This document shows positions 40,282-48,785 of a stretch of DNA of 64,000 nt, piece after piece. Both the position numbers and the translations under genes were made by a program. Below the pieces are notes generated by a model. The model did no database searches. It had not been told where the DNA came from and was given only the letters and a program-made list of their open reading frames with translations. This DNA is from Nitrospirota bacterium (GTDB taxonomy: Bacteria; Nitrospirota; Nitrospiria; Nitrospirales; Nitrospiraceae), in assembly GCA_040757595.1 (NCBI GenBank), contig JBFLWP010000007.1, forward strand, positions 8,203 to 72,202, written 5' to 3'. Numbering within the stretch: the first letter of the stretch is position 1; the number at the start of each line of letters is the position of its first letter.

Positions 40282-40587
40282 ATGGGTGAATTCGTGAGAA
40301 TCGCCGGCACCGGAGACGTGTCGCCTGGCTCCGGGATCGTGAAGGAAGTGAACGGCCAGTCCATCGCGGTTTTCAACGTCGGCGGCACCTTCTATGCGAT
40401 CGACAACACCTGCGTCCACCGCGGAGGCCCGCTGGGGGAAGGAGAACTGGACGGCGACACGGTGACCTGCCCCTGGCACGGATGGGCGTACGACGTGAAA
40501 ACCGGCAAATCGCTGACCAACCCCTCGGCCTGCGTCAAGTCCTACCAGGTCAAGGTCGAAGGAACGGACGTGAAGGTGCTCCTGTAG
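40282..40587 (+). CDS. Rieske-type [2Fe-2S] ferredoxin
   Basis: A 101-residue soluble Rieske protein. The cluster ligands are C-x-H in TCVHRGGPLGEG and C-x2-H in CPWHGWAYDV, giving two Cys and two His. No signal peptide or membrane anchor is present, so it is a cytosolic ferredoxin of the oxygenase/nitrite-reductase small-subunit type, not part of a bc1 complex. Its partner reductase or oxygenase is not evident nearby. AAAGGAG precedes the ATG. Confidence 0.88.
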   Translation: MGEFVRIAGTGDVSPGSGIVKEVNGQSIAVFNVGGTFYAIDNTCVHRGGPLGEGELDGDTVTCPWHGWAYDVKTGKSLTNPSACVKSYQVKVEGTDVKVLL

Positions 40588-40709
40588 CTGCCCTTTTCCT
40601 TCCTCGCCCCTTGAGTCATTTCCGGCAGCCCTGCATAATGGGGCTTGCTGAAGGGAGAGGGCTTCTCCCTTTCCGTCTTGTCCGCGAACCCTCACGGAGG
40701 AGCGACGGA

Positions 40710-41078
40710 ATGGCCGCGCAGGTGTCGGTGTCCGGCCTCATCGAAATCACGGAAACGCTCGTACGGCTCTACGTCTTTCTGGCTCAGTATTTGGACCGGT
40801 GCCGCGACGAGGGCCTCCGCAGGTCGTTCCCCGAGCAGGAGCTCCAGCACCACCTCTCAACGACCAAGACCAAACTGCTCGCGATCCTGTCCGTCAACCG
40901 GATCGTCAAGGGCAAAGTGGAGTACGAGTGCGAACGGATCCTGTCCCTGGGCGCCGCCTGTCTGAAGGACGGAGCCAGGAGCGCCGCCCTGCTGGGCGAC
41001 GTGGAGGACGCGCGCGCCGTGCTTCAGAACAAGACCATCGCGCTGAGCGATCTGCTGGCGGTCTTTCGCGCCTTGTAG
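40710..41078 (+). CDS. Hypothetical helical protein
   Basis: A 122-residue cytosolic protein with no recognised domain. It is predicted mostly alpha-helical with heptad-like leucines (LIEITETLVRLYVFLAQYLD; VLQNKTIALSDLLAVFRAL). GGAGGAG before the ATG at 40710 marks the start. It lies 17 bp before the next hypothetical gene and may share an operon with it and lipA. Confidence 0.6.
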   Translation: MAAQVSVSGLIEITETLVRLYVFLAQYLDRCRDEGLRRSFPEQELQHHLSTTKTKLLAILSVNRIVKGKVEYECERILSLGAACLKDGARSAALLGDVEDARAVLQNKTIALSDLLAVFRAL

Positions 41079-41095
41079 GTCACTTCGAGGTCGCC

Positions 41096-41479
41096 GTGGA
41101 ACCAGCCCCGTTCGACGAGATCATCGAGAAACATCACGTGTCCGGGCTGGACGAGCGGCAGCGCGGCTTCAACCGGACGGCGGAGATCAACGGATCTGGC
41201 GAGGCCTGCCGGGCCACGTTCCGGTACGAGACGACCAGGATCGTCACCGACTGGCTCCCCACGCGGGCCGACGCGCTCAACGAGCTGATCCGAACCCTGC
41301 AGGCGCGCGGCTATTCCCAATTGAGGAGCCGCCTCAGCTTCCAAGGGCCGCGGTACGTCGGCGGTCAGGACTTCTGGATCGACTACCCGGACCCCGATCG
41401 TCCCCCTGAGCCAATCGGGAAATCCGTTGCAGGGTCTGCCGGGTGGCTGCGGCACCTCAGCCGGATCTTTCGACGATGA
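41096..41479 (+). CDS. Hypothetical protein coupled to lipA
   Basis: A 127-residue cytosolic protein of unknown family, probably alpha/beta: [20 protein letters not shown], then [20 protein letters not shown] and [13 protein letters not shown]. The GTG start at 41096 has CGAGG six bases upstream; no ATG exists in the usable part of the frame. The stop overlaps the lipA start as ATGA, so expression is coupled to lipoate synthesis; no functional link is known. Confidence 0.6.
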   Translation: MEPAPFDEIIEKHHVSGLDERQRGFNRTAEINGSGEACRATFRYETTRIVTDWLPTRADALNELIRTLQARGYSQLRSRLSFQGPRYVGGQDFWIDYPDPDRPPEPIGKSVAGSAGWLRHLSRIFRR

Positions 41480-42387
41480 CCTTCATCCCGACACACGAGA
41501 TCGCCCGGAGCGGCTCCGCTTCCCCCGATCCGGGACCCCGCCGGCTTCCCTCCTGGTTCAAAGTCCGGCTCACCCAGGGGCCCGACTATCGGGACATCCG
41601 GCGGATCATGGACAGCCTCGAACTCCACACGATCTGCGAGGAAGCCCGCTGCCCGAACATCTGGGAATGCTGGAACAACCGGACCGCGACGTTCTTGATC
41701 CTCGGCGACATCTGCACCCGTCGCTGCCACTACTGCTCCGTGACCACCGGCCGGCCGACGGAGCTGGACCGGAGCGAACCCCTGAGGGTCGCGGAGGCCG
41801 TCCAGGCACTCGGGCTCCGGCACGCGGTCATCACCTCCGTGAACCGGGACGAATTGGCGGACGGCGGCGCGTCGGTCTTCGTCGAGACGATCAGACAGAT
41901 CCGGCGGCTGATCCCGACCTGCGCGGTGGAGGTCTTGATCCCGGACTTCGAAGGGAACGAGGCGGCCCTGGCCTCCGTCACGGCGGCACGTCCGGACATC
42001 CTCAACCACAACATCGAGACCGTCCCTCGGCTGTTCCCTTCGATCAGGCCGCAAGGCCGGTACGCACGCTCGATCGAGTTGCTCGGCCGCGCGAAGCGGC
42101 GAGGGGCTCGGACCAAGTCGGGCCTGATCGTCGGGATGGGCGAATCCCTCGACGAGGTACGAGAGGTCATGGGGGACCTGCGCGCCGTCAATTGCGACAT
42201 CCTGACGATCGGCCAATATCTCCAGCCCACCAGGCAGCACCTGCCGGTGGCCCGCTTCTACCATCCGGACGAATTTGCCCGCCTCAGGGAAGAAGGACTC
42301 GCGCTGGGCTTCAGCCACGTGGAGTCGGGGCCGCTGGTGCGGAGCTCCTACCACGCCGAACGGCAGGCCGCCGGGCCAGCCGGTTGA
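41476..42387 (+). CDS. lipA: Lipoyl synthase
   Basis: A 303-residue radical-SAM enzyme inserting two sulfurs into octanoyl-lysine. The auxiliary cluster motif is C54-x4-C59-x5-C65 ([12 protein letters not shown]), the SAM cluster motif C80-x3-C84-x2-C87 (CTRRCHYC), and the C-terminal RSSY Ser ligand is present in [18 protein letters not shown] is also typical. LipB is not in the window. The ATG overlaps the upstream stop. Lipoate would serve 2-oxoacid dehydrogenases or the glycine cleavage system. Confidence 0.95.
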   Translation: MTFIPTHEIARSGSASPDPGPRRLPSWFKVRLTQGPDYRDIRRIMDSLELHTICEEARCPNIWECWNNRTATFLILGDICTRRCHYCSVTTGRPTELDRSEPLRVAEAVQALGLRHAVITSVNRDELADGGASVFVETIRQIRRLIPTCAVEVLIPDFEGNEAALASVTAARPDILNHNIETVPRLFPSIRPQGRYARSIELLGRAKRRGARTKSGLIVGMGESLDEVREVMGDLRAVNCDILTIGQYLQPTRQHLPVARFYHPDEFARLREEGLALGFSHVESGPLVRSSYHAERQAAGPAG

Positions 42388-42409
42388 GGCAACCGCATCT
42401 CTTTCAAAG

Positions 42410-42438
42410 TTGACGGAGCCCCCGGCCTCCGTTACTAT
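42410..42438 (+). promoter_or_regulatory. Strong sigma-70 promoter of the GlmL operon
   Basis: TTGACG (42410-42415), an exact 17-bp spacer and TACTAT (42433-42438), about 25 bp before the first gene. It separates lipA from the eight-gene operon. Confidence 0.6.
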
Positions 42439-42464
42439 TGAGCGGCAATTCTCGCTAAGAACTC

Positions 42465-42818
42465 ATGGAATTTTCCAAACACTTTCAGCGGGTTAAAGCA
42501 GCGGCCCGGGTCGCGTTCGCGGTCGGGCCAACAGCGGACCCGTTGACAGCCGAAGACCTGGCACTTTTGGAGAAGGTCGCCGCGACCGTTGTGGCCCGCG
42601 GCATGGCCGGTCCGGCGGTCCTGTTCCTGGAATCCGCCGGCCCCATGAATTTCCTGGGCAGCCAGGCTTTGCACTTCCTGACCCCCATCCTCGACCTCGC
42701 CTGCGAGTCCGGCCAGATCGAACGGGCGGCCCGTCTGCTCGAACGGCGCGACGCGATTCCGCGGCTCATCGCGCTCATCGAGGCCAAGTCCGATCAGGGA
42801 AAGACGCCCGCTCGATGA
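42465..42818 (+). CDS. Hypothetical protein, first gene of the GlmL operon
   Basis: A 117-residue cytosolic helical protein of unknown family. The segment VLFLESAGPMNFLGSQALHF is hydrophobic but interrupted by polar residues; it is followed by charged helices (SGQIERAARLLERRDAIPRL). It could be an amphipathic membrane-associated adaptor. The stop overlaps the glmL-like start as ATGA, so it is translationally coupled to the ATPase and probably a partner of it. No good ribosome-binding site precedes the ATG, which lies 27 bp after the -10. Confidence 0.65.
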   Translation: MEFSKHFQRVKAAARVAFAVGPTADPLTAEDLALLEKVAATVVARGMAGPAVLFLESAGPMNFLGSQALHFLTPILDLACESGQIERAARLLERRDAIPRLIALIEAKSDQGKTPAR

Positions 42819-44659
42819 TGGACTCGTCCCCGGACGTCGGACAGAAGCCGCCAGACCCTCCCCTTTCGGTGATCATCGCCACGGACTGCGGGAGCACGAC
42901 GACCAAGGCCATCCTGATCGAGAAGGTCGGGCAGGAGTACCGGCAGACCCACCGGGGCGAAGCGCCGACCACCGTGGAAGCTCCCTTCGAGGACGTCACG
43001 CGCGGGGTGCTGAACGCGTTCGCGGAGGTGGAAGAGCTGTCCGGCCGCAAAATCCTAGAGGGGGAGCGGATCATCACGCCGGCACGGGAGGAAGACGGGA
43101 AGAAGGTCGGCGTGGACATCTACGTGTCCACGAGCAGCGCGGGCGGCGGGCTGCAGATGATGGTGGCCGGCGTCGTCCAAAACATCAGCGTCGAAAGCGC
43201 GCAGCGGTGCGCGCTGGGCGCCGGCGCGATCGTCATGGACGTGCTCGCCGCCAACGACGGCCGGCTGCCCCACGAGAAAATCGAGCGCATCCGGACCCTG
43301 CGCCCGGACATGATCCTGCTGTCGGGCGGGACCGACGGCGGCACCGTCACGCACGTGATCGAGATGGCCGAGTACATCGCCGCCGCCGAGCCCCGCCCCC
43401 GCCTGGGCATGAGCTACCGGCTTCCCCTGATTTATGCCGGCAACAAGGACGCGCGCGACCGGGTGCAGGAGGTCCTGGGGGAAAAAACCGCGCTGGTCGT
43501 CACGGAGAACCTGCGCCCCGTCCCGGAGCGGGAAAACCTGGCGCCGGCGAGGACCAAGATCCACGACCTGTTCCTGGAGCACGTCATGGCCCAGGCGCCG
43601 GGGTACAAGAAGCTGATCGGCTGGGCCGGCGCGCCGATCATGCCGACCCCCGCGGCCGTGGGACTCATCATGCAGGCCATCGCGAAGCGCGACGGCCTGA
43701 ACCTGATCGGCGTGGACATCGGCGGGGCCACCACCGATGTCTTCTCCGTGTTCGACGGCCTGTTCAACCGCACCGTCAGCGCCAACCTGGGGCTGTCCTA
43801 CAGCGTCTCGAACGTGCTGGCGGAAGCCGGCCTCGCGAACATCATGCGCTGGGTGCCCTTCACGATCGAGGAGCAGGTCCTGCGCAACCGGATCAAGAAC
43901 AAGATGATCCGTCCCACGACCATCCCCCAGACGCTGGACGAGCTCCAGATCGAGCAGGCGATCGCGCGGGAAGCCCTGCGTCTGGCCCTGATCCACCACA
44001 AGTCGCTGGCGACCGGCCTCAAGGGCGTGCAGCAGGAGCGGACGATCTCGGACATCTTCGAGCAGCAGGCCACAGGCCGCACGCTGATCGACATGCTCAA
44101 GCTGGACCTCATCGTGGGCAGCGGCGGCATCCTCTCCCACGCTCCGAGACGGGTCCAGGCCATGCTCATGATGGTGGACGCCTACGAGCCGCTGGGCTTC
44201 ACCGTGATGTCCGTGGACAGCATCTTCATGATGCCGCACCTGGGCGTCCTGTCCACGGTCAGCGAGCGGGCCGCCACCGACGTGTTCGAGCGGGACTGCA
44301 TGGTGTACCTCGGCACCTGCGTCGCGCCGATCGGGCAGGGGAAGGAGGGGGACCGGTGCGCGGACTATACGATCACCTTCCAGGGTGGCCGCCCGTCGGA
44401 AACAGGCACGTTGACCTTCGGCGACTTGAAGCTTATCACCCTCGGATTGGAGGAGCGGGCCACGGTCGAGCTGAAGCCGGCCAAGCAGGTGGACCTGGGG
44501 CAGGGGAAGGGCCAGCCGGCGACCAGAGAGGTCCGGGGCGGGGTCGTGGGGCTCCTGCTGGACGGGCGGGGACGTCCGCTCCAACTGCCGGCCGACCCGC
44601 AGGCCCGCGTGAGAGCCCTGACCCGCTGGCACGAAGCGGTGAATCTCTATCCAGCGTGA
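42815..44659 (+). CDS. GlmL/MutL-family ASKHA ATPase (no mutase nearby)
   Basis: A 614-residue ATPase of the glutamate mutase L family (not DNA-repair MutL). ASKHA-fold motifs: phosphate-1 ATDCGSTTTKAILIEK near residue 25, phosphate-2 GVDIGGATTDVFSVF near 305, and the adenosine-type motif LIVGSGGILSHAP near 430. Characterised relatives reactivate coenzyme-B12 glutamate mutase. No mutase subunit or B12 gene is in this window and all following genes encode envelope proteins, so the client is probably different. Stop codon TGA lies inside the first heptad of array R4. It overlaps the upstream gene by 4 bp. Confidence 0.85.
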   Translation: MMDSSPDVGQKPPDPPLSVIIATDCGSTTTKAILIEKVGQEYRQTHRGEAPTTVEAPFEDVTRGVLNAFAEVEELSGRKILEGERIITPAREEDGKKVGVDIYVSTSSAGGGLQMMVAGVVQNISVESAQRCALGAGAIVMDVLAANDGRLPHEKIERIRTLRPDMILLSGGTDGGTVTHVIEMAEYIAAAEPRPRLGMSYRLPLIYAGNKDARDRVQEVLGEKTALVVTENLRPVPERENLAPARTKIHDLFLEHVMAQAPGYKKLIGWAGAPIMPTPAAVGLIMQAIAKRDGLNLIGVDIGGATTDVFSVFDGLFNRTVSANLGLSYSVSNVLAEAGLANIMRWVPFTIEEQVLRNRIKNKMIRPTTIPQTLDELQIEQAIAREALRLALIHHKSLATGLKGVQQERTISDIFEQQATGRTLIDMLKLDLIVGSGGILSHAPRRVQAMLMMVDAYEPLGFTVMSVDSIFMMPHLGVLSTVSERAATDVFERDCMVYLGTCVAPIGQGKEGDRCADYTITFQGGRPSETGTLTFGDLKLITLGLEERATVELKPAKQVDLGQGKGQPATREVRGGVVGLLLDGRGRPLQLPADPQARVRALTRWHEAVNLYPA

Positions 44660-44755
44660 CGGGTGACGCGTGACGGGTGACGAGTTATGAAGAGACCGTC
44701 TCAGGCTGTCGGCTTTGCGGTTTTTGCGCGTCACGCATCACGCTTCACGCATCAC
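44655..44755. repeat. Inverted heptad array R4
   Basis: Left arm CGTGACG, GGTGACG, CGTGACG, GGTGACG plus a decayed AGTTATG (44655-44689). Right arm GCGTCAC, GCATCAC, GCTTCAC, GCATCAC (44728-44755). The first unit supplies the stop codon of the GlmL-like gene; the array ends 13 bp before the next ATG. Confidence 0.85.
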
Positions 44756-44768
44756 GGTCGTTGAAGAG

Positions 44769-45902
44769 ATGGCGCATTCGTACACTCCCGGCCTCACGGT
44801 CACCGAGACGACGGTCCTGCGGAAGAAGCGGCTGCTGCCGATTCCCGGCACCGTGACGGCCCAGGTCGGGCAGGACGTGTCGTCCGAGACGGTCGTGGCC
44901 AGAACCGAGCTGGCCGGCAAGGTCCACGTCGTCAACGTGGCCAACCTGTTGGGCGCCGCGCCGGACGAGATTCGCGACTATCTCGTCAAGCGGGAAGGGG
45001 ACCGGGTCGGACGGGACGAGGTCATTGCCGAAAACAAGCCCTTCATCAAATGGTTCAAGACGGAGGTGCGCTCGCCGATCGAGGGCACGCTCGAATCCGT
45101 CTCCACGATCACCGGACAGGTGTTGCTGCGGGAGCCGCCACGCCCGTTGGAGCTCCTGTCCTACGTGGACGGAAGAGTGGTGGAGGCCCTGCCGGATCAA
45201 GGTGTCACGGTCGAGACGGCCTGCAGCCTGGTGCAGGGCATCTTCGGAATCGGCGGCGAAACCTGGGGCGAACTCGTCATGGCGGTCCAGGCCCCGGACG
45301 AGCCGCTGACGCAAGCCCATCTGAAGCCGGAGATGCGGGGCAAGATCGTGGTGGGCGGCTCGTTCCTCGGCGCCGACGCCATGTCCCGCGCCAAGGCCGT
45401 GGGCGCGGCCGCCCTGGTCGTCGGCGGCATCCACGACAAGGACCTGCGGGAGTTGCTCGGCTACGACCTGGGCGTCGCCATCACCGGCACCGAACGGGTC
45501 GGGTTCACCCTCGTCATCACGGAAGGGTTCGGGAAGATTCCCATGGCCGCCAAGGCCTTCGCGCTCCTGTCACGGCACGCCGGCCAGAAGGCCTCGGTGT
45601 CCGGCGCCACGCAGATTCGGGCCGGGGTCATCCGTCCGGAGATCATCATCCCGTCACCCGTCACCCGTCACCCATCTCCGGACTTTGGGAAGGGCGAGGG
45701 GGAACGCGGGGGCCTTCGCATCGGCGACCAGGTTCGCGTCATCCGCGACCCCCTCTTCGGCAGGATCGGACAGGTCAAGGCGCTTCCCCATGACCTCAAG
45801 CAGATCGAGACCGAGAGCCACGTGCGCGTCCTCGAAGTCGAGTTCGCCGACCGCACGACCGCGGTCATCCCGCGAGCCAACGTCGAGCTCATCGAAGGCT
45901 GA
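44769..45902 (+). CDS. Hypothetical protein with barrel-sandwich-like and KOW-like regions
   Basis: A 377-residue cytosolic protein. The N-terminal ~110 residues (TVTAQVGQDVSSETVVAR, then EVRSPIEGTLESVSTITGQ) look like two lipoyl/RnfC-type barrel-sandwich halves, but without a modifiable lysine motif. The middle (GKIVVGGSFLGADAMSRA, LGYDLGVAITGTERVGFT) is Gly-rich alpha/beta. The C-terminus (about 320-377, GDQVRVIRDPLFGRIGQV) resembles a KOW/SH3-like barrel. Codons for PSPVTRHPSP just before it come from heptad array R5. The domain assignments are by eye. GAAGAG lies close to the ATG. It is third in the operon and absent from pathways I recognise. Confidence 0.72.
   Translation: MAHSYTPGLTVTETTVLRKKRLLPIPGTVTAQVGQDVSSETVVARTELAGKVHVVNVANLLGAAPDEIRDYLVKREGDRVGRDEVIAENKPFIKWFKTEVRSPIEGTLESVSTITGQVLLREPPRPLELLSYVDGRVVEALPDQGVTVETACSLVQGIFGIGGETWGELVMAVQAPDEPLTQAHLKPEMRGKIVVGGSFLGADAMSRAKAVGAAALVVGGIHDKDLRELLGYDLGVAITGTERVGFTLVITEGFGKIPMAAKAFALLSRHAGQKASVSGATQIRAGVIRPEIIIPSPVTRHPSPDFGKGEGERGGLRIGDQVRVIRDPLFGRIGQVKALPHDLKQIETESHVRVLEVEFADRTTAVIPRANVELIEG
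45651..45678. repeat. Single-armed heptad array R5 inside a coding sequence
   Basis: Four units, CCGTCAC three times then CCATCTC, within the 44769 gene. They are read in frame and encode a Pro/Ser/Thr-rich linker between the middle and KOW-like regions. No clear inverted partner arm is seen. Confidence 0.7.
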
Positions 45903-45906
45903 CTGG

Positions 45907-47175
45907 ATGGAACCGGCGACCCTGCGAATCTTGGCGAAACGGACTTCCGCCTGGACCGGCCTTCTGTTTCTGTTGGCGAGTCTGGCCGGGCCGGCCTGGG
46001 CCCAGCCGGGCCCGCCCCAGCCGAGCCGGGTCCGCCTCCTCGACACGCCCAGCGACGGGGGAGGGAGCCTCACGGTGGTCTGGGCGCCAAGCGAAGGAGA
46101 GGACGCGACGCTCCGGTACGAGATCCGGGTCGCCGAGGGAGGCGGCTCCATGGAGGCGGCCCCCGCCAAGGTCGTCGCGGAATTTCCGGCCAACTCCCAC
46201 TATGTCCGCGATCTCAAGGGGCCCTGGTGGACGAGACCGGCCAGACCGGACTTCCACCTCTACCAGATCAGGTCCGGGAAGGGGCTGACCCTCGAAGACG
46301 GGACCGTCTACGCGGTCACGGTGACCGCCGTCAGAGACGAGGAGCGGGCGTCAACTACGGTCCAGGCCTCGCCCGAACCCAACTGGTTCAACTGGAACCA
46401 GTCGAACAACCTCCTCCTGGCCCTCCTGTTCGGCGCGGTGGTCCTGGCCTCGATCCGGTCGGCCAAGCGGAAGGAGATCTTTCTGCGCCGCATCCCGGGC
46501 CTGGACGCGGTGGACGAAGCGATCGGGCGGGCGACCGAGCTGGGGAAGCCCATCCTCTACCTCACGGGGGCGGGCGACATGAGCGAGCCCTCCACGCTGG
46601 CGGCCGCCGTGATCCTGGGTCGGGTCGCCAAGCGGGTCGCGTCCTACGAGACCGACCTGCTCGTGCCCCACCGCGATCCGGTCGTGATGGCCGTCTGCCA
46701 GGAGATCACCAAACAGGCTTACCTGGAGGCGGGCAAGCCGGACGTGTTCAAGGAGGACTCCAACTTCTTCATCACCACGGACCAGTTCAGCTACACGGCC
46801 GCGGTGGACGGGATCATGCTCCGGCGCAAGCCGGCCGCGAATTTCTTCATGGGGTCCTATTTCGCCGAGTCCCTGCTCCTGACCGAGACCGGCGCCAGCA
46901 CCGGCGCGATCCAGATCGCCGGCACCGACTCCGACCACCAGCTCCCGTTTTTCGTCACCACCTGCGACTACACCCTGATCGGCGAGGAGCTCTACGCGGC
47001 CAGCGCGTACCTGTCGCGCGAACCGATCCAAGTGGGCACGCTGCGCGGTCAGGACATCGGCAAGGCCTTCCTGCTCGGCGTCCTGGTCCTGGGCACGGTC
47101 GCGGCGACGGTCGGGGTGCTGACCGGGAGCGACGTCTCCCTGTACCTGTTGGACCTGTTCAAGGACTCGAAATGA
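45907..47175 (+). CDS. DUF6754-like membrane protein with fibronectin-III-like domain
   Basis: A 422-residue envelope protein. A signal peptide (residues 1-32, ending AWAQ) is followed by an Fn3-like domain (about 38-165: SRVRLLDTPSDGGGSLTVVW, YEIRVAEGG, VYAVTVTAVRDEE). A transmembrane helix (about 172-190, NLLLALLFGAVVLASI) leads to a conserved alpha/beta domain (RKEIFLRRIPGLDAVDEAIG, KPILYLTGAGDMSEPSTLA, TDLLVPHRDPVVMAVCQ), and a final helix near 395-415. The Fn3-like part is external and the alpha/beta part probably cytoplasmic. DUF6754 is assigned from memory of such proteins beside glutamate mutase L. GAAGG precedes the ATG. Confidence 0.7.
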   Translation: MEPATLRILAKRTSAWTGLLFLLASLAGPAWAQPGPPQPSRVRLLDTPSDGGGSLTVVWAPSEGEDATLRYEIRVAEGGGSMEAAPAKVVAEFPANSHYVRDLKGPWWTRPARPDFHLYQIRSGKGLTLEDGTVYAVTVTAVRDEERASTTVQASPEPNWFNWNQSNNLLLALLFGAVVLASIRSAKRKEIFLRRIPGLDAVDEAIGRATELGKPILYLTGAGDMSEPSTLAAAVILGRVAKRVASYETDLLVPHRDPVVMAVCQEITKQAYLEAGKPDVFKEDSNFFITTDQFSYTAAVDGIMLRRKPAANFFMGSYFAESLLLTETGASTGAIQIAGTDSDHQLPFFVTTCDYTLIGEELYAASAYLSREPIQVGTLRGQDIGKAFLLGVLVLGTVAATVGVLTGSDVSLYLLDLFKDSK

Positions 47176-47822
47176 TCTTCCTGCGCCGCCAGTTGCCGCT
47201 GCTCATCACGTTCGTGACCGGGTTGGCCTTCGCCGCCCAGTACTACGTCCCGCACCCGGCCTCCGAGCAGATGCTCACCTCGGTCACCAAGTGGCTGCAG
47301 ATCATCGGCGGCTTCGCGCTCGTGCTGGGCGTCACCAGCCTCTTTCACATCCACGCGGTCAAGATCCGGCGCAAGGAGCCGGGCTGGGGCTACAGCTTCG
47401 TCCTCTACGCCGGCATCCTCGGCACGATCGCGGTCGGCCTGTGGCTGGAAGGCAAGGAGACGGTCAACGGCACGATGACCGCGTTCGGCTGGATCTATAA
47501 CTTCATGATGGTGCCCCTCCAGGGAACGATGTTCGCGCTGCTGGCCTTCTTCATCGCCTCGGCCGCCTACCGGTCCTTCCGGGCCAGGAGCCGCGAGGCG
47601 GCGGTGCTGCTGGTCGCGGCGGTCATCGTCATGATGGGGCGGGTCCCGCTCGGCGAGTACCTGCTCCCGGTCAGCGGGGATGTCACCCAGTGGATCCTGA
47701 ACGTGCTCAACGCCTCGGTCCGGCGGGCGATCCTGATCGGAATCAGCCTCGGCGCCGTGGCCCTCTCGCTCAAGATCATCTTCGGGATCGAGCGGGCGTA
47801 CCTGGGCGGGGGGAAGGAATAG
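47172..47822 (+). CDS. Polytopic membrane protein of the GlmL operon
   Basis: A 216-residue integral-membrane protein with about six helices (for example LPLLITFVTGLAFAAQYYV, IIGGFALVLGVTSLFHI, SFVLYAGILGTIAVGLWL, AAVLLVAAVIVMMG, ILIGISLGAVALSLKIIFG). No family is recognised. The start overlaps the DUF6754-like gene as ATGA, implying stoichiometric production and probably a membrane complex. The TAG stop is followed after one base by heptad array R6. Confidence 0.72.
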   Translation: MIFLRRQLPLLITFVTGLAFAAQYYVPHPASEQMLTSVTKWLQIIGGFALVLGVTSLFHIHAVKIRRKEPGWGYSFVLYAGILGTIAVGLWLEGKETVNGTMTAFGWIYNFMMVPLQGTMFALLAFFIASAAYRSFRARSREAAVLLVAAVIVMMGRVPLGEYLLPVSGDVTQWILNVLNASVRRAILIGISLGAVALSLKIIFGIERAYLGGGKE

Positions 47823-47823
47823 C

Positions 47824-47908
47824 GTGAGACGCGAGACGTTAGACGTCAGACGAGGGAACAAAGGGTCGAGATCCGTCACGTTTCACGCCTCACGCTTCAC
47901 GTCTCACG
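47824..47908. repeat. Inverted heptad array R6
   Basis: Left arm GTGAGAC, GCGAGAC, GTTAGAC, GTCAGAC (47824-47851). Right arm CGTCACG, TTTCACG, CCTCACG, CTTCACG, TCTCACG (47874-47908). It starts one base after a stop codon and ends 10 bp before the next ATG, filling the gap within the operon. Confidence 0.85.
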
Positions 47909-47918
47909 TGGCTTCGCG

Positions 47919-48767
47919 ATGACGTTCGCCGAGCGCATGCTGAAGATCGACCGCCGGATCATCTTCCTGATCATCGGGATCTGCACCCTTCTGCCCTTGC
48001 TCTACCCGGTCGGGCTGGCGATCCGGATCTCGCCCGAGGTCCGCGCCGTGTACGACTACGTCGAGCAACTGCCGGAAGGCTCCGTCTTTCTCCTGTCGCT
48101 GGACTTCGACCCAGCCTCCAAGCCGGAGCTCTACCCCCAGGCCGTGGCCCTACTCCGGCACGCCTTCAAGAAAAAGCTCCGGGTGATCGGCATGACCCTC
48201 TGGCTGCCCGGCACCGGCATGGCCAACGAGGTCTTCACCAAGATCGCCGCGGAGCAGGGCAAGGTCCCGGGTCAGGACTACGTCTTCCTGGGCTGGAGCC
48301 CCGGCGGCAGCTCCGTGATCATCAACATGGGACAGGACCTCTACAAGGCCTTCCCGACCGATTACAACAACCAGCCGACCAGGGAGCTGCCGGTCCTCCA
48401 GGGGATCCAGAACCTGCGGGACGTGAGTTACGTGATCAGCCTCGCGGCCGGCACCACGGGCATCGAGACCTGGTACGTGTTCGGGAAGGACAAGTACAAG
48501 TTCGAGCTGGGCGGGGGCTGCACGGGCGTCATCGCGCCCGGCCTGTACCCGCTGCTGCGCAGCGGACAGATCAACGGGCTCATCGGCGGCCTGCGCGGAG
48601 CGGCCGAGTACGAAGTGCTGATCGGGCAGAAGGGGCGGGCCGTGGCGGGCATGGACGCCCAGTCCGCCACGCACTTCGCGATCATCGTGCTGGTCATCCT
48701 CTGCAACGTCTTCTACCTCTCGATCCGGAAGGAGCGGGGCCGGCAGGGGCAGCCGCCCACGTCATGA
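47919..48767 (+). CDS. Bitopic membrane protein of the GlmL operon
   Basis: A 282-residue protein with helices at both ends (IIFLIIGICTLLPLLYPVGL, residues 14-33; FAIIVLVILCNVFYLSI, about 252-268) and a soluble domain between them, probably outside the cytoplasmic membrane. The domain has alpha/beta features: GSVFLLSLDFDPASKPELYP, KKLRVIGMTLWLPGTGMA, and the Gly-rich FELGGGCTGVIAPGLYPLL. No family is recognised. No ribosome-binding site is clear; the leader is heptad array R6, which may influence initiation. Confidence 0.7.
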   Translation: MTFAERMLKIDRRIIFLIIGICTLLPLLYPVGLAIRISPEVRAVYDYVEQLPEGSVFLLSLDFDPASKPELYPQAVALLRHAFKKKLRVIGMTLWLPGTGMANEVFTKIAAEQGKVPGQDYVFLGWSPGGSSVIINMGQDLYKAFPTDYNNQPTRELPVLQGIQNLRDVSYVISLAAGTTGIETWYVFGKDKYKFELGGGCTGVIAPGLYPLLRSGQINGLIGGLRGAAEYEVLIGQKGRAVAGMDAQSATHFAIIVLVILCNVFYLSIRKERGRQGQPPTS

Positions 48768-48785
48768 GGGCACGCCGGGGGAACC

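Noticed and set aside
42815-44659. Annotation of the GlmL-like gene as DNA mismatch repair MutL
   Set aside because: The name is shared only; the sequence has ASKHA phosphate motifs (DCGSTTTK, DIGGATTD), not GHKL ATPase motifs.
43055-44734. 559-codon minus-strand frame opposite the GlmL-like gene
   Set aside because: Shadow of the ATPase gene; His/Asp/Gln-rich composition and no domain.
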